From Nitratireductor kimnyeongensis (GTDB taxonomy: Bacteria; Pseudomonadota; Alphaproteobacteria; Rhizobiales; Rhizobiaceae): a stretch of 64,000 nucleotides of DNA. The translations under genes and the position numbers were made by a program. Below, piece by piece: positions 8,208 through 17,463 of this stretch. The DNA lies in assembly GCF_019891395.1 (NCBI RefSeq), contig NZ_CP078143.1, forward strand, positions 3,671,001 to 3,735,000, read 5' to 3'. The notes below the pieces were generated by a model, which was not told the origin of the DNA, made no database searches, and saw only the letters and a program-made list of their open reading frames with translations. Within the stretch, counting starts at the first letter, position 1, and each line of letters opens with the position of its first letter.

Positions 8208-9452
8208 ATGAGTTTTCCGACTGCCGCTCGCCGTTTATCAGGCCGACGCTTATCTTGCGGAATTGCCATTGCTGCCTGCGCAGCATTGTTGACCGCATGC
8301 AACTCGACGACGCCGAAGGTTGCGGTCAGCAAAAGCAAATCCAAGGAATATTTCGCCGAATCCGAATACGGCGTGAAAGCAAGCCCGCGTATTTCCACAA
8401 AATCCTCCAACCTCCGCCGGGGCGGGGGACGGTATCAGGTCGGAAAACCCTATCAAATCAAGGGAAGGTGGTATCATCCCAAGGAAGATCCCGACTACGA
8501 GAAGGTCGGTGCAGCTTCCTGGTATGGCGACGCGTTTCATGGCCGACTCACAGCCAATGGCGAAATCTACGACATGACGCATCTGACGGCCGCGCATCCG
8601 ACGATGCCGTTGCCGAGTTATGCGCGTGTGACCAACATGAACAATGGCAGCTCGGTCCTCGTGCGTGTGAACGACCGTGGACCTTTCGCACACAACCGGA
8701 TCATCGATCTGTCGAAACGTGCCGCGCAACTTCTCGACTACCAGAGCGCCGGCGTGGCTCAGGTGAAGGTCGAATATGTGGGGCCCGCCCCGCTGGAAGG
8801 CCGTGATGACGAATATCTGCTGGCCTCTTACAGACCAAGCGGTGTAGCGCCTGATCCTTCCGACGGGCAGGCCACCGGTGTGATGGTGGCCATGAATGGC
8901 CCGACACCGACAGCCATGCTCCCTGGCGTAAAGGCGGCCGATGCCTTCGCCAGCCAGCCCGGCCTGACACCACCCACGCCGATTGCGGCATCGTCAGCGT
9001 TTGAATTGCCGAGTTCGGGACCGATCGTGCCTGATCGTCCGCGTACGGCACCGCTCGACGCTGTTCCGCAGAATATGGCGGCACTTTCCTATGCAGACCA
9101 GCGCATCAATGCTGCGGCGGGCGCCTTTGACAGCGTACTGAGCGCCAACAATGCGCTGCGATCACAAGATGTTTCACGCTGGTGGCAGCAGAAAAACGAC
9201 ACGTTTCGGCCTGATACCCCAAGGGATACCGGCACATTTGTGAGCGTGGGTGTTTGGACGGAGCGTTCGCAAGCAGAGGTGCGGGCGCGGGAACTGGCAA
9301 CCTATGGCGAGCCGCAGATTGAAACCGTATACGATGAATCGGGCGCCGTTCATTACGCTTTGAAGGTGACGCCCAGCACGCAGTCGCTTGTGGACACGCT
9401 TCTGCAGGCAGCCTGGGCAAGTGGGGCGGACGACGCATTCATCGTGCGATAG
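8208..9452 (+). CDS. rlpA: Septal ring lytic transglycosylase RlpA family lipoprotein
   Basis: This 414-residue predicted lipoprotein has a hydrophobic signal ending in the lipobox LLTAC near residue 31. A double-psi beta-barrel follows (YEKVGAASWYGDAFHGRLTA through VNDRGPFAHNRIIDLSKRAA), the catalytic domain that cuts peptidoglycan glycan strands lacking stem peptides. After a long proline- and alanine-rich linker, the last 80 residues resemble a SPOR domain, which binds denuded septal glycan. The start at 8208 follows a GGGGGAG ribosome site; an in-frame ATG at 8151 would put a charged stretch before the signal peptide. The gene precedes a D,D-carboxypeptidase, as in other rhizobia. It probably acts at the division septum. 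Confidence 0.92.
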   Translation: MSFPTAARRLSGRRLSCGIAIAACAALLTACNSTTPKVAVSKSKSKEYFAESEYGVKASPRISTKSSNLRRGGGRYQVGKPYQIKGRWYHPKEDPDYEKVGAASWYGDAFHGRLTANGEIYDMTHLTAAHPTMPLPSYARVTNMNNGSSVLVRVNDRGPFAHNRIIDLSKRAAQLLDYQSAGVAQVKVEYVGPAPLEGRDDEYLLASYRPSGVAPDPSDGQATGVMVAMNGPTPTAMLPGVKAADAFASQPGLTPPTPIAASSAFELPSSGPIVPDRPRTAPLDAVPQNMAALSYADQRINAAAGAFDSVLSANNALRSQDVSRWWQQKNDTFRPDTPRDTGTFVSVGVWTERSQAEVRARELATYGEPQIETVYDESGAVHYALKVTPSTQSLVDTLLQAAWASGADDAFIVR

Positions 9453-9539
9453 CCACGATCCGCCACTTCGCCAGCAGTTGATTTTGAGGCCTTCATACCG
9501 CTAGTTTCAGGGTCTATTCCTGCGCTAGGGGGCGTTGTC

Positions 9540-10712
9540 TTGTTTTCCGCGTACAAAAGAACACTGTTTTTTGCCTGCTGCCTTCTGCTGTTTGGAAGCC
9601 AGACAGTCTCGGCACAGCTTTTTGAAACCCGTGCTGAACAGGCATTTCTGGTTGAAGCCGAGACCGGCACGGTGCTTTTTTCGAAAAACCCCGACGAGCG
9701 TATACCGCCTGCCTCATTGGCCAAACTGATGACGATGGAAGTCGTTTTCAACGCGATAAAAAGCGGGCGGCTCTCGCTGAGCGACGAGTTTTATGTCAGT
9801 GAGCATGCCTGGCGGACCGGCGGGGCGGTATCCGGCACCTCGACGATGTTTGCCGAGATCAAGTCTTCCGTTCCGCTAGAAGCCTTGATCCAGGGTGTGA
9901 TCGTCCAGTCCGCCAACGATGGTTGCATTATCATCGCCGAGGGAATGGCCGGGTCGGAAGAAAACTTTGCCCAGTTGATGACCGAACGGGCGAAAAAGAT
10001 CGGCCTCAGAGATTCCGTTTTCGTGAACGCGACGGGCCTGCCCGCCGAGGGGCAGCATGTGACAATGCGTGATCTGGTTACGCTGGCGATGCATCTGCAG
10101 CGGGAATATCCGCAGTTCTACAAATACTATTCTCAAGATGCCTTCACCTGGAACAAGATCCTCCAGCGAAACCGCAATCCGCTCCTGCGCATGGATATCG
10201 GGGCCGAGGGGCTCAAGACCGGTTTCACGGAAGCCTCCGGCTATGCCATCGTTGGCGCGGTGAACCGCAATGGCCGCCGCTTGTTTGCTGCCATGAGCGG
10301 GCTGTCGAGCGAAGCCGAACGGGCGGAGGAAGCGCGCAAGCTGCTTGATTGGGGTATTCGCGCCTTCGAGAAGATCGACCTTTTCAACACCGGGGAAACG
10401 GTCGGTCAAGTTTCGGTTTTCGGGGGAGAAAAGGCCGAACTGGCGGTCCGTGCCAAGGGGCCGATCGCCATCTTTCGCCCCATCACCAATGCAGACCGTT
10501 TGCGCGCGCGCATCGTCTATCAGGGGCCGATCCCGGCTCCCGTGGAAGAGGGCGATGAGGTCGGCACGCTGAAGGTCTGGATCGGCGATACGCTGAGCCA
10601 GGAGACGCCTCTTTATGCGGCAGAAAGCGTTGAAAAGGGAGGGCTTCCTGACCGCGCGCTTGATGCTGTGGGTGAGTTGCTGATCGGTTGGCTGCGCAAG
10701 TACCGCTCCTGA
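9540..10712 (+). CDS. dacF: D-alanyl-D-alanine carboxypeptidase (low-molecular-weight PBP, DacF/PBP5 type)
   Basis: This 390-residue serine peptidase of family S11 is predicted to trim the terminal D-Ala from peptidoglycan stem peptides in the periplasm. The penicillin-binding motifs are all present: SLAK (active-site serine S59), SAND, and KTG in GLKTGFTE. A signal peptide covers about residues 1-25 (LLLFGSQTVSA). The C-terminal third is the beta-rich PBP5_C domain. The start codon is TTG at 9540, preceded by AGGGGG seven bases upstream; no ATG fits the signal peptide. It lies between rlpA and tmk, the arrangement usual in rhizobia. Confidence 0.93.
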   Translation: MFSAYKRTLFFACCLLLFGSQTVSAQLFETRAEQAFLVEAETGTVLFSKNPDERIPPASLAKLMTMEVVFNAIKSGRLSLSDEFYVSEHAWRTGGAVSGTSTMFAEIKSSVPLEALIQGVIVQSANDGCIIIAEGMAGSEENFAQLMTERAKKIGLRDSVFVNATGLPAEGQHVTMRDLVTLAMHLQREYPQFYKYYSQDAFTWNKILQRNRNPLLRMDIGAEGLKTGFTEASGYAIVGAVNRNGRRLFAAMSGLSSEAERAEEARKLLDWGIRAFEKIDLFNTGETVGQVSVFGGEKAELAVRAKGPIAIFRPITNADRLRARIVYQGPIPAPVEEGDEVGTLKVWIGDTLSQETPLYAAESVEKGGLPDRALDAVGELLIGWLRKYRS

Positions 10713-10835
10713 TCGGCACCGGATTCAAACAGCCGTTTACAACACACAACAGCATGGACCTTGGACAAACGAAGGCCTAAGTAGGTTTCTGCCGGCAATG
10801 ACGCCGCAGGGAATTTGGAAGAGGAACAGGAACTC

Positions 10836-11501
10836 TTGTCTCGCGGATTCTTCATTACATTCGAGGGAGGCGAGGGGGCCGGAAAATCGACTCAGATCAT
10901 GCAGCTTGCTGCCAGTCTGCGAGAGCAGGGGCACGATGTGATCATCACGCGTGAGCCCGGCGGTTCTTCGGGGGCGGAAGCGGTTCGGCATGTGCTCCTG
11001 TCGGGTGCGGCGGAGCCTTTTGGACCCGCGATGGAGGCCATACTTTTTGCGGCAGCACGCTCCGACCACGTGGAGCAGGTAATCCGCCCGGCGATCAAGC
11101 GCGGAGCCATTGTTCTGTGCGACAGGTTCATGGATTCCTCGCGTGTCTACCAGGGTGTGACCGGCAATCTCGATCGCGATTTCATGGAAAGTCTTGAGCG
11201 TGTCACCGTCAACGGCATGGTGCCGGACCTGACGCTCATCCTCGATATCGACCCTGAAGAGGGATTGCGCAGGGCCAACGCCAGACGCGGGGCTGAAGCG
11301 CCGGACCGCTTCGAAAAGGAAGCGCTTGCAACGCACCGCCGCCGAAGAAAAGCGTTTCTGGAAATCGCCAAGGCCGAGCCTGCACGCTGTGTGGTAATCG
11401 ATGCATCGATGCCAGCCGACAGGGTCACGACGGCCATCCGGCGCGCTGTTCAGCATACCATGGCACAATTTGAGGCAAGACATGAAAGGAGCGAGGCCTA
11501 A
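10836..11501 (+). CDS. tmk: Thymidylate kinase (dTMP kinase)
   Basis: This 221-residue P-loop kinase converts dTMP to dTDP with ATP. It shows the Walker A loop [11 protein letters not shown], the DR motif in [13 protein letters not shown] that binds the base, and a C-terminal lid region rich in arginine ([16 protein letters not shown]). Two TTG codons are possible starts, at 10815 and 10836. I prefer 10836, because related enzymes begin only a few residues before GFFITFEGG and GAGGAAC lies upstream. The stop overlaps the holB start by one base (TAATG), so the two are coupled. Length and motifs are normal for the family. Confidence 0.95.
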   Translation: MSRGFFITFEGGEGAGKSTQIMQLAASLREQGHDVIITREPGGSSGAEAVRHVLLSGAAEPFGPAMEAILFAAARSDHVEQVIRPAIKRGAIVLCDRFMDSSRVYQGVTGNLDRDFMESLERVTVNGMVPDLTLILDIDPEEGLRRANARRGAEAPDRFEKEALATHRRRRKAFLEIAKAEPARCVVIDASMPADRVTTAIRRAVQHTMAQFEARHERSEA

Positions 11502-12544
11502 TGTTCGAACGCACCGCGCCGGAACGCTTTGATACCTTGCCGGAAATCCCCGAGCCTTCGGAGAATCCGCTTTTGGTCGGGCATGAAAGGGTGGCGGACA
11601 TGCTGGCCGGTGCCTACCGGGCGGGTAAACTGCATCACGGGCTTCTTTTTGCCGGACCTCCCGGCATCGGCAAGGCCACGCTCGCTTTTCACCTTGCCAA
11701 TCATCTTTTCACCCATCCGCGGGCGGAGGATGCACCAGAGAAACTGTCGGTGCCGGATCCAAAATCACAGGCTTTCCGACTGATCGCTCAGGATGCGCAC
11801 CCCTCGCTGCTGCACCTGTCGCGGCCCTTTGTGGAGCGGGACAAGAAGTTCAAAACAGTCATCACTGTGGATGAAATCCGCCGCATTCAACGATTTTTGT
11901 CGCTGACAACCCATGATGGCGGATACCGGGTCGTGATTGTCGATCCGGCAGACGATCTCAATGTCAGCGCCGCAAACGCACTTTTGAAGAGTCTCGAAGA
12001 ACCGCCGCCGCGAACGGTCTTCATTCTGATCGCCCACTCGCTCGGGCGGCTTCTTCCCACGATCCGCTCACGCTGCCAGATCGTGCGCTTTCAACCGCTT
12101 TCAACGCCGGATCTCGCGGGTTTGTTGCGCGCACTCGATGCGGCAGATGGTGGCAACGATGAAGAGATCGCCGCACGAGCCCAGGGGAGTGTGCGCAACG
12201 CGATCCTTCTCTCGCAGTTCGGTGGAGCCGAGATTGCTGATGTTTTGCAGAAACTCGTGACGGCGCGCAGCTTTGATGCCGCCGAATCCTTGCGGCTTGG
12301 CGAAGCGGTCAGCGGACGCGAGCGAGACGTCCAGTTTGCGATCTTCAATCGCACGGTGCTGGACCTGATCAATCAGTTCGCCACGACGCGCGCTGAAGCC
12401 GGTGACACAAGAGGGGCTGCAGCAGCGGCGGACCTGTGGGACGAGATAAACACAGCCATCCGGGATGCGGAAACGTTCAATCTCGACCGCAAGCAGCATG
12501 CCTCCGGCATTGCCGCGAAGCTTAATGCCGCATTCAACGCCTGA
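11501..12544 (+). CDS. holB: DNA polymerase III subunit delta'
   Basis: This 347-residue AAA+ clamp-loader subunit helps load the beta sliding clamp during replication. The N-terminal region has a Walker-A-like GPPGIGKATLAFHLAN, then a sensor-type segment, VSAANALLKSLEEPPPRTVF, and the SRC motif in IRSRCQIVRF, all typical of delta' and related subunits. A helical C terminus completes it. It starts at ATG 11501, overlapping the tmk stop, with AAGGAG about ten bases upstream. The tmk-holB pairing is common in bacteria. Confidence 0.94.
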   Translation: MFERTAPERFDTLPEIPEPSENPLLVGHERVADMLAGAYRAGKLHHGLLFAGPPGIGKATLAFHLANHLFTHPRAEDAPEKLSVPDPKSQAFRLIAQDAHPSLLHLSRPFVERDKKFKTVITVDEIRRIQRFLSLTTHDGGYRVVIVDPADDLNVSAANALLKSLEEPPPRTVFILIAHSLGRLLPTIRSRCQIVRFQPLSTPDLAGLLRALDAADGGNDEEIAARAQGSVRNAILLSQFGGAEIADVLQKLVTARSFDAAESLRLGEAVSGRERDVQFAIFNRTVLDLINQFATTRAEAGDTRGAAAAADLWDEINTAIRDAETFNLDRKQHASGIAAKLNAAFNA

Positions 12545-12627
12545 AGATGCGGGTTGGGCTGGCATGCGCATGCGCGATGCGCTATCTGGGCGTCACCTAG
12601 CAATGTGTTTTCTGGACGTTTTTCCCA

Positions 12628-14187
12628 ATGGCCCGCGATAAGTTTTACATCACCACTCCGATTTTTTATCCCAACGGCAAACCGCATATCGGCCATGCCT
12701 ATACGGTGATCGCGACAGATGCGATGGCACGCTTCCAGCGGCTTGATGGAAAAGATGTTTTCTTCCTGTCTGGCACGGACGAGCACGGGCTGAAAATGCA
12801 GCAGACCGCAGACAAGGAGGGCATCAGCGCACAAGAGCTGGCGGACCGGAACACAGCCGTTTTCCGCGACATGATTGCTGCGCTGGGTGGCTCGAACGAC
12901 CAGTTCATCCGCACAACGGAGGAACGGCATCATCGTGCCTGCCAGGCGATCTGGCAGAAGATGGCCGACAATGGCGACATCTATCTGGACAGCTATTCGG
13001 GCTGGTATTCGGTGCGGCAGGAAGCCTATTTCGATGAGAGCGAAACAACGGTCGGCGAGGATGGCGTGCGCCGCGAACCGTTAGGGTCACCTGTGGAATG
13101 GAACGAGGAAGAAACCTATTTCTTCCGTCTTTCCGCCTATCAGGACAAGCTGCTTGCTCACTACGAGGCCAATCCGGACTTCATCGGCCCCGCAGAACGC
13201 CGCAACGAGGTTATGAGCTTCGTGCGCTCGGGCCTGAAGGATTTGTCCATTTCGCGCTCGACATTCAACTGGGGCGTTCCGGTGCCGGGTGATGAGAAGC
13301 ATGTGATGTATGTGTGGGTGGATGCGCTGACCAATTACATCACCGCTGCCGGCTATCCTGATACGAATGCCGAGCGCTGGTCTTACTGGCCAGCGAACGT
13401 GCATGTGATCGGCAAGGATATCGTGCGCTTTCACGCCGTCTATTGGCCGGCATTTCTGATGTCGGCCGGCATAGAATTGCCCAAGCGCGTCTATGCGCAT
13501 GGCTTCTTGTTCAACCGCGGTGAGAAGATGTCGAAATCGGTCGGCAATGTGGTCGACCCGTTCACGCTCATCGAGCACTACGGTCTGGATGCGGTGCGCT
13601 ATTTCTTCCTCCGCGAAGTGCCGTTCGGACAGGATGGCAGCTACAGCCATGACGCCATCGTCAACCGCACCAACGCGGATCTGGCGAATGATCTGGGCAA
13701 TCTCGCCCAACGCTCGCTCTCGATGATTGCCAAGAATTGCGATGGTGTCGTTCCCGAGAAGGGCACGCTTGGCGAGGAGGACTTTGCCATTCTGAAGCGC
13801 GCTGGCGAGGCGCTGGAGACGGCCCGGACCGCTATGGGCACGCAGGCGCTGCATCAGGCGCTCGGTGCGATCTTTAATGTGGTCGCCGAAGCAAACCGCT
13901 ATTTTGCGGGGCAGGAGCCCTGGGCGCTGAAGAAAACGGATCCGACGCGTATGCAGTCTGTACTCTACACGACCGCCGAACTGGTGCGTCGTGTGGCCAT
14001 TCTTTGCCAGCCCTTCATACCGGGGTCGGCCGAGAAGCTGCTCGATCTTCTGGCGGTCGACAAGGGCGCGCGGTCGTTTGCTCATCTGGGAGAGGAAAAC
14101 GCCCTGGTGTCCGGCTCCGCTCTGCCGGCTCCGCAGCCTGTCTTTCCACGCTATGTCGAACCCAAGACGGACGGTGAGGGAGCCTGA
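12628..14187 (+). CDS. metG: Methionine-tRNA ligase
   Basis: This 519-residue class I aminoacyl-tRNA synthetase charges tRNA-Met. The HIGH motif is in [12 protein letters not shown] and the KMSKS motif in [10 protein letters not shown]. It lacks the C-terminal tRNA-binding dimerisation domain found in the longer form, as is usual for alphaproteobacteria, and it has no four-cysteine zinc knuckle that I could see between the two motifs. The ATG at 12628 has no strong ribosome site, but the sequence begins exactly where the family does ([14 protein letters not shown]). It lies 83 bases after holB and six bases before the tatD-like gene. Confidence 0.96.
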   Translation: MARDKFYITTPIFYPNGKPHIGHAYTVIATDAMARFQRLDGKDVFFLSGTDEHGLKMQQTADKEGISAQELADRNTAVFRDMIAALGGSNDQFIRTTEERHHRACQAIWQKMADNGDIYLDSYSGWYSVRQEAYFDESETTVGEDGVRREPLGSPVEWNEEETYFFRLSAYQDKLLAHYEANPDFIGPAERRNEVMSFVRSGLKDLSISRSTFNWGVPVPGDEKHVMYVWVDALTNYITAAGYPDTNAERWSYWPANVHVIGKDIVRFHAVYWPAFLMSAGIELPKRVYAHGFLFNRGEKMSKSVGNVVDPFTLIEHYGLDAVRYFFLREVPFGQDGSYSHDAIVNRTNADLANDLGNLAQRSLSMIAKNCDGVVPEKGTLGEEDFAILKRAGEALETARTAMGTQALHQALGAIFNVVAEANRYFAGQEPWALKKTDPTRMQSVLYTTAELVRRVAILCQPFIPGSAEKLLDLLAVDKGARSFAHLGEENALVSGSALPAPQPVFPRYVEPKTDGEGA

Positions 14188-14192
14188 CATCG

Positions 14193-14981
14193 ATGCTGGT
14201 CGACAGTCATTGCCATCTGGATTTCCCCGATTTCGAGGAGGACCGGGCAGGTTTCATTGAGCGCGCTGGTGAAGCCGGTGTCGGACTTATGGTGACGATA
14301 TCGACCCGCGTGCGCCAGTTCGACCGCATTCGGGCGATAGCCGAGGCGCATCAGAACGTCTTTTGTTCCGTTGGCACTCATCCGCACAATGCGGATGAGG
14401 AGCTGTACGTGACAGCCGACGAACTTGTTCACCTTGCCGGCCATCCCAAGGTGGTCGCCATAGGTGAAGCCGGACTCGACTATTTCTATGACAAAGCTCC
14501 GCGCGACGCCCAGGCTCAGGGCTTTCACACGCATATCGAGGCGGCTCGCCAGACAGGTTTGCCGCTCGTCATTCATGCGCGCAATGCCGATGATGACATG
14601 ATTGCCATTCTAGAAGAAGAAACAGGGAAGGGGGCCTTCCCCTTCATTCTGCACTGTTTTTCTTCCGGCGCTGCCCTTGCCAAAGCAGGCGTCGAGCTGG
14701 GTGGATATATCTCATTCTCGGGCATTCTGACGTTCCGCAATTCGCAGGAACTGCGCGACATAGCCAAAACTGTGCCGCATGACCGGCTGCTGGTCGAGAC
14801 CGATGCGCCATACCTTGCACCTGTACCGAAGCGAGGCAAGCGAAATGAACCGGCTTTTGTTGCGCACACGGCGCATGTCCTGGCCGAAACAATCGGTCTT
14901 TCCGACGAAGAAACGGCTCGCCTGACGACGGAAAATTTTTTCCGCCTGTTCACGAAAGTGCCACGGGACGCTGCGCGGTGA
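14193..14981 (+). CDS. TatD family metal-dependent hydrolase
   Basis: This 262-residue TIM-barrel hydrolase is of the TatD/YcfH type, a metal-dependent deoxyribonuclease family. Metal-ligand motifs are visible: DSHCHLDF at the N terminus, GEAGLDYFY, PLVIHARNADDD, LHCFSSG, and ETDAPYLAPVPKRGKRNEP near the end. It sits between metG and a metallo-beta-lactamase gene whose start overlaps its stop by four bases (GTGA). The position right after metG matches YcfH in many bacteria. Its physiological substrate is not known, although relatives act as 3'-5' exonucleases on DNA. Confidence 0.92.
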   Translation: MLVDSHCHLDFPDFEEDRAGFIERAGEAGVGLMVTISTRVRQFDRIRAIAEAHQNVFCSVGTHPHNADEELYVTADELVHLAGHPKVVAIGEAGLDYFYDKAPRDAQAQGFHTHIEAARQTGLPLVIHARNADDDMIAILEEETGKGAFPFILHCFSSGAALAKAGVELGGYISFSGILTFRNSQELRDIAKTVPHDRLLVETDAPYLAPVPKRGKRNEPAFVAHTAHVLAETIGLSDEETARLTTENFFRLFTKVPRDAAR

Positions 14982-15802
14982 GCGATGTTCTGCGCCTGAC
15001 CATTCTGGGGTGCGGGTCTTCGCCGGGGACGCCACGGATTACCGGAGACTGGGGTGCCTGCGACCCTGAAAACCCTAAAAACCGGCGCCGCCGCTGTGCT
15101 GCAATGGTCGAACGCATCTCCAAGAACGGCGGCATCACACGTGTCGTCATCGATACGGGTCCGGATTTTCGGGAACAGATGATTTCTGCCGGCGTCGACC
15201 GGTTGGATGCAGCCGTCTACACCCATCCTCACGCTGATCACATACACGGTATCGACGATCTTCGCGGATATGTCCTCAACCAACGTCATCTGATGGATGT
15301 CTATGCGGACAAGCCGACGCTGGAACGACTGAACGAAGCGTTTGGCTATTGCTTCGAAACGCCGCCGGGCAGCAATTATCCGCCGATCCTGAACGCCTGT
15401 GCGATTAGCCATGAGACGGAATTCTCCATCCAGGGAGCCGGCGGGGAAATCACATTTATTCCGCTTCCTCAGATACATGGCGACATTCTCTCACTTGGAT
15501 ACCGCATTGGCGGATTCGCCTATTGCCCGGATGTCAGCGCCTTTCCGGACGACACACCGGAGCTGATTTCAGGCGCCGACACGCTGATCATCGATGCACT
15601 GCAGTATCGTCCACATCCAAGCCATTTTTCACTTGATGAAGCGCTGGGCTGGATTGAGCGTCTCGCACCGAGACGTGCAGTGCTGACTCACATGCACATA
15701 CCGCTCGACTATGAGACCGTGTTGCGGGAGACGCCGGACCATGTGGAACCGGCCTTTGACGGCATGGTGCTGGAATTGCCCATTGAGGAGAACATGGAAT
15801 GA
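14978..15802 (+). CDS. MBL-fold metallo-hydrolase, PhnP-like phosphodiesterase family
   Basis: This 274-residue metallo-beta-lactamase-fold enzyme has the metal site THPHADHIHGIDDL (HxHxDH), a later aspartate in the IIDAL segment and the final histidine in LTHMHIP. The opening ILGCGSSPGTPRI and the overall plan match the PhnP branch, which hydrolyses cyclic phosphodiesters such as phosphoribosyl cyclic phosphate. No phn genes lie nearby, so a role in phosphonate use cannot be claimed. It begins with GTG at 14978, overlapping the tatD-like stop, and its own stop overlaps the next gene, so these three genes form one coupled unit. Confidence 0.88.
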   Translation: MSDVLRLTILGCGSSPGTPRITGDWGACDPENPKNRRRRCAAMVERISKNGGITRVVIDTGPDFREQMISAGVDRLDAAVYTHPHADHIHGIDDLRGYVLNQRHLMDVYADKPTLERLNEAFGYCFETPPGSNYPPILNACAISHETEFSIQGAGGEITFIPLPQIHGDILSLGYRIGGFAYCPDVSAFPDDTPELISGADTLIIDALQYRPHPSHFSLDEALGWIERLAPRRAVLTHMHIPLDYETVLRETPDHVEPAFDGMVLELPIEENME

Positions 15803-16269
15803 GCAAGAGCATCAAACGCGTACAGCAAGCGGCCGACGCGGCCGGCCTGGCAATCGAAATCAAACGCATGGGCGAATCCACGCGGACCGCAGAAGAAGCG
15901 GCAAGCCAATGTGGCTGCACCGTTGCGCAGATCGTGAAATCCTTGATCTTTCAAGGCGAACAGAGCCAAAAGCTCTATTTGTTCCTGGTGTCGGGAAGCC
16001 GCCAGTTGGACACCACCAAAGCCGCGGCGCTCGTCGGTGAACCTTTGAAGCGCGCAGATCCCCGTCACATCCGAGATGTCACGGGTTTCGCTATTGGTGG
16101 CGTGTCACCACTTGGGCAACCCGACGAAGTCGCGCGTTTTGGGGATGAGAGCCTTTTGGGTTTCGATGTGGTGTGGGCGGCGGCAGGAGCGCATGATGCG
16201 GTATTCTCCGCTGAGCCAACCGCGCTATTCGAAGCCGCAGGCGTTCAGAAAGCCGATATTGCTTCATGA
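15799..16269 (+). CDS. YbaK/EbsC family aminoacyl-tRNA deacylase
   Basis: This 156-residue protein has the YbaK/ProX editing-domain fold, which removes wrongly attached amino acids from tRNA in trans (for example Cys or Ala from tRNA-Pro). Family features include the N-terminal MGESTRTAEEAA, the conserved QIVKSLIF with its lysine, and the glycine-rich IGGVSPLG loop. Its ATG overlaps the preceding stop by four bases (ATGA). It is the last gene of the plus-strand housekeeping block. Which mischarged tRNA it clears is not evident from the sequence. Confidence 0.88.
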   Translation: MSKSIKRVQQAADAAGLAIEIKRMGESTRTAEEAASQCGCTVAQIVKSLIFQGEQSQKLYLFLVSGSRQLDTTKAAALVGEPLKRADPRHIRDVTGFAIGGVSPLGQPDEVARFGDESLLGFDVVWAAAGAHDAVFSAEPTALFEAAGVQKADIAS

Positions 16270-16296
16270 TCAGGCAGCCGGCGCCTGAAATCCTAA

Positions 16297-16328
16297 ATCG
16301 CATAGTTCCATAATCTATCTTATGCGAT
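16297..16328. repeat. Inverted repeat in a convergent intergenic region
   Basis: ATCGCATA (16297-16304) and TATGCGAT (16321-16328) form a perfect eight-base inverted repeat around 16 bases, followed by CTTTT. It lies 28 bases after the ybaK-like stop and could act as a weak terminator for that gene. Confidence 0.5.
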
Positions 16329-16363
16329 CTTTTGATAGCTCACCGCAAGCTCTTTTTCGATGC

Positions 16364-16398
16364 GCGAATTCCAACCATGCCAACGGGTTGGAATTCGC
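16364..16398. repeat. Perfect 13-base inverted repeat
   Basis: GCGAATTCCAACC (16364-16376) and GGTTGGAATTCGC (16386-16398) are exact reverse complements around a nine-base loop. No T-run follows on either side, so it is not a classic intrinsic terminator. It lies between two convergent genes and could be a transcript-stabilising hairpin, a REP-like element or a protein-binding site. Confidence 0.75.
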
Positions 16399-16482
16399 AA
16401 TGAATGCGTAATCAGCGTATCTCCTCACCGCTGCGCAACGCTGCGTGCCAAATATCCATTTGGCAGAGACGGTCCAACTCTC

Positions 16483-17361
16483 TTACGGAATTTCGTCCAC
16501 CCTGAGGCGCATTCTGGCTGCCATCGTCTCGCCTTGAGCAAGACGACGAAGGCCGCCGAAATCTGCGTGGTGAAAACCGTTTGCCGTATGACTCATCGGC
16601 TCAAAGCAGACGAACTCGAAATCTGGTGGCGGTGAAAAGAGCATGTAGCGCGAAAAGACCGGGTCGGCATCGATGGTGACCCGGAGACCAAGCTCGGGCC
16701 AGACCAGCCTGGCACGGCAATCCCATCCTTCAAAACAATGATTGAGCCCGTGATCTGGCAGTAGCCGCGGGGTTGAAAAATCAACAGTTTCAGGCAGCGG
16801 CTCGTTCCGGTCGGGGACGTGATACTCGTCTTCGGTCCACCAGGATTGTGCAAACGCCTGCAGGGTCATGCCGGGCGTTCTGGGAAAATATGGGTGTAAG
16901 CCGAGACCGAACGGCATAGCGTCCCCGCCCCTGTTCTCGACCTCGATGGATATTGTCAGACAGTTTTGATCGAGCGTAAACCGCTGCGCGGCCCTGTACG
17001 TGTATGGTGAGCCTGTATCCCCCACATGCTGCATTTCGAGCGCAGCGGAAATATCAGTCTGCTCCTTGACGGTCCAGTCGCTCTTCCAGCCTTCGCCATG
17101 TATGTAGAACGGTGGTGTATCATTGGGTTCGAAAGAGTAGGTTCGACCTTCATAATCGAATGTGTTCCCGCCTACCCGGTTGGAAAAAGGCACCATCGGA
17201 AAACACGCCGTATCCGTCGGTCCGAACGCTTCGTTTTCGGCCGCAAACGGCCGCATAAATGGCTGACGATTGCGATGATATCCGTCCAGAACGACACCGA
17301 AGCGTGGTGACACCCGAACACGCAAATCGGTGCTTTCCAAAAAAATTATATCGTCAGACAT
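16483..17361 (-). CDS. Aldose 1-epimerase family protein
   Basis: This 292-residue beta-sandwich protein of the galactose mutarotase superfamily interconverts the alpha and beta anomers of a sugar. Recognisable elements are MVPFSNRVGG, the IHGEGW histidine segment, and FGLGLHPYFP with the second histidine; a late EP segment (CFEPMSHTANGF) may carry the general-base glutamate. The start at 17361 follows GGAGG by five bases; a longer frame to 17397 has no such site. Its gene lies downstream of the secretion gene set on the same strand, with a gap of about 100 bases, and is probably unrelated to it. The sugar substrate is unknown. Confidence 0.88.
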   Translation of the reverse strand: MSDDIIFLESTDLRVRVSPRFGVVLDGYHRNRQPFMRPFAAENEAFGPTDTACFPMVPFSNRVGGNTFDYEGRTYSFEPNDTPPFYIHGEGWKSDWTVKEQTDISAALEMQHVGDTGSPYTYRAAQRFTLDQNCLTISIEVENRGGDAMPFGLGLHPYFPRTPGMTLQAFAQSWWTEDEYHVPDRNEPLPETVDFSTPRLLPDHGLNHCFEGWDCRARLVWPELGLRVTIDADPVFSRYMLFSPPPDFEFVCFEPMSHTANGFHHADFGGLRRLAQGETMAARMRLRVDEIP

Positions 17362-17463
17362 CGTTCCTCCAACCATCGCTGATCCCGCGTGAAGCATTAC
17401 AACAAGCCCGCCTGAGAAACCATCCGCAGAAGAGTATTGAGGGACTCTGTTTCGCCCAACGTG

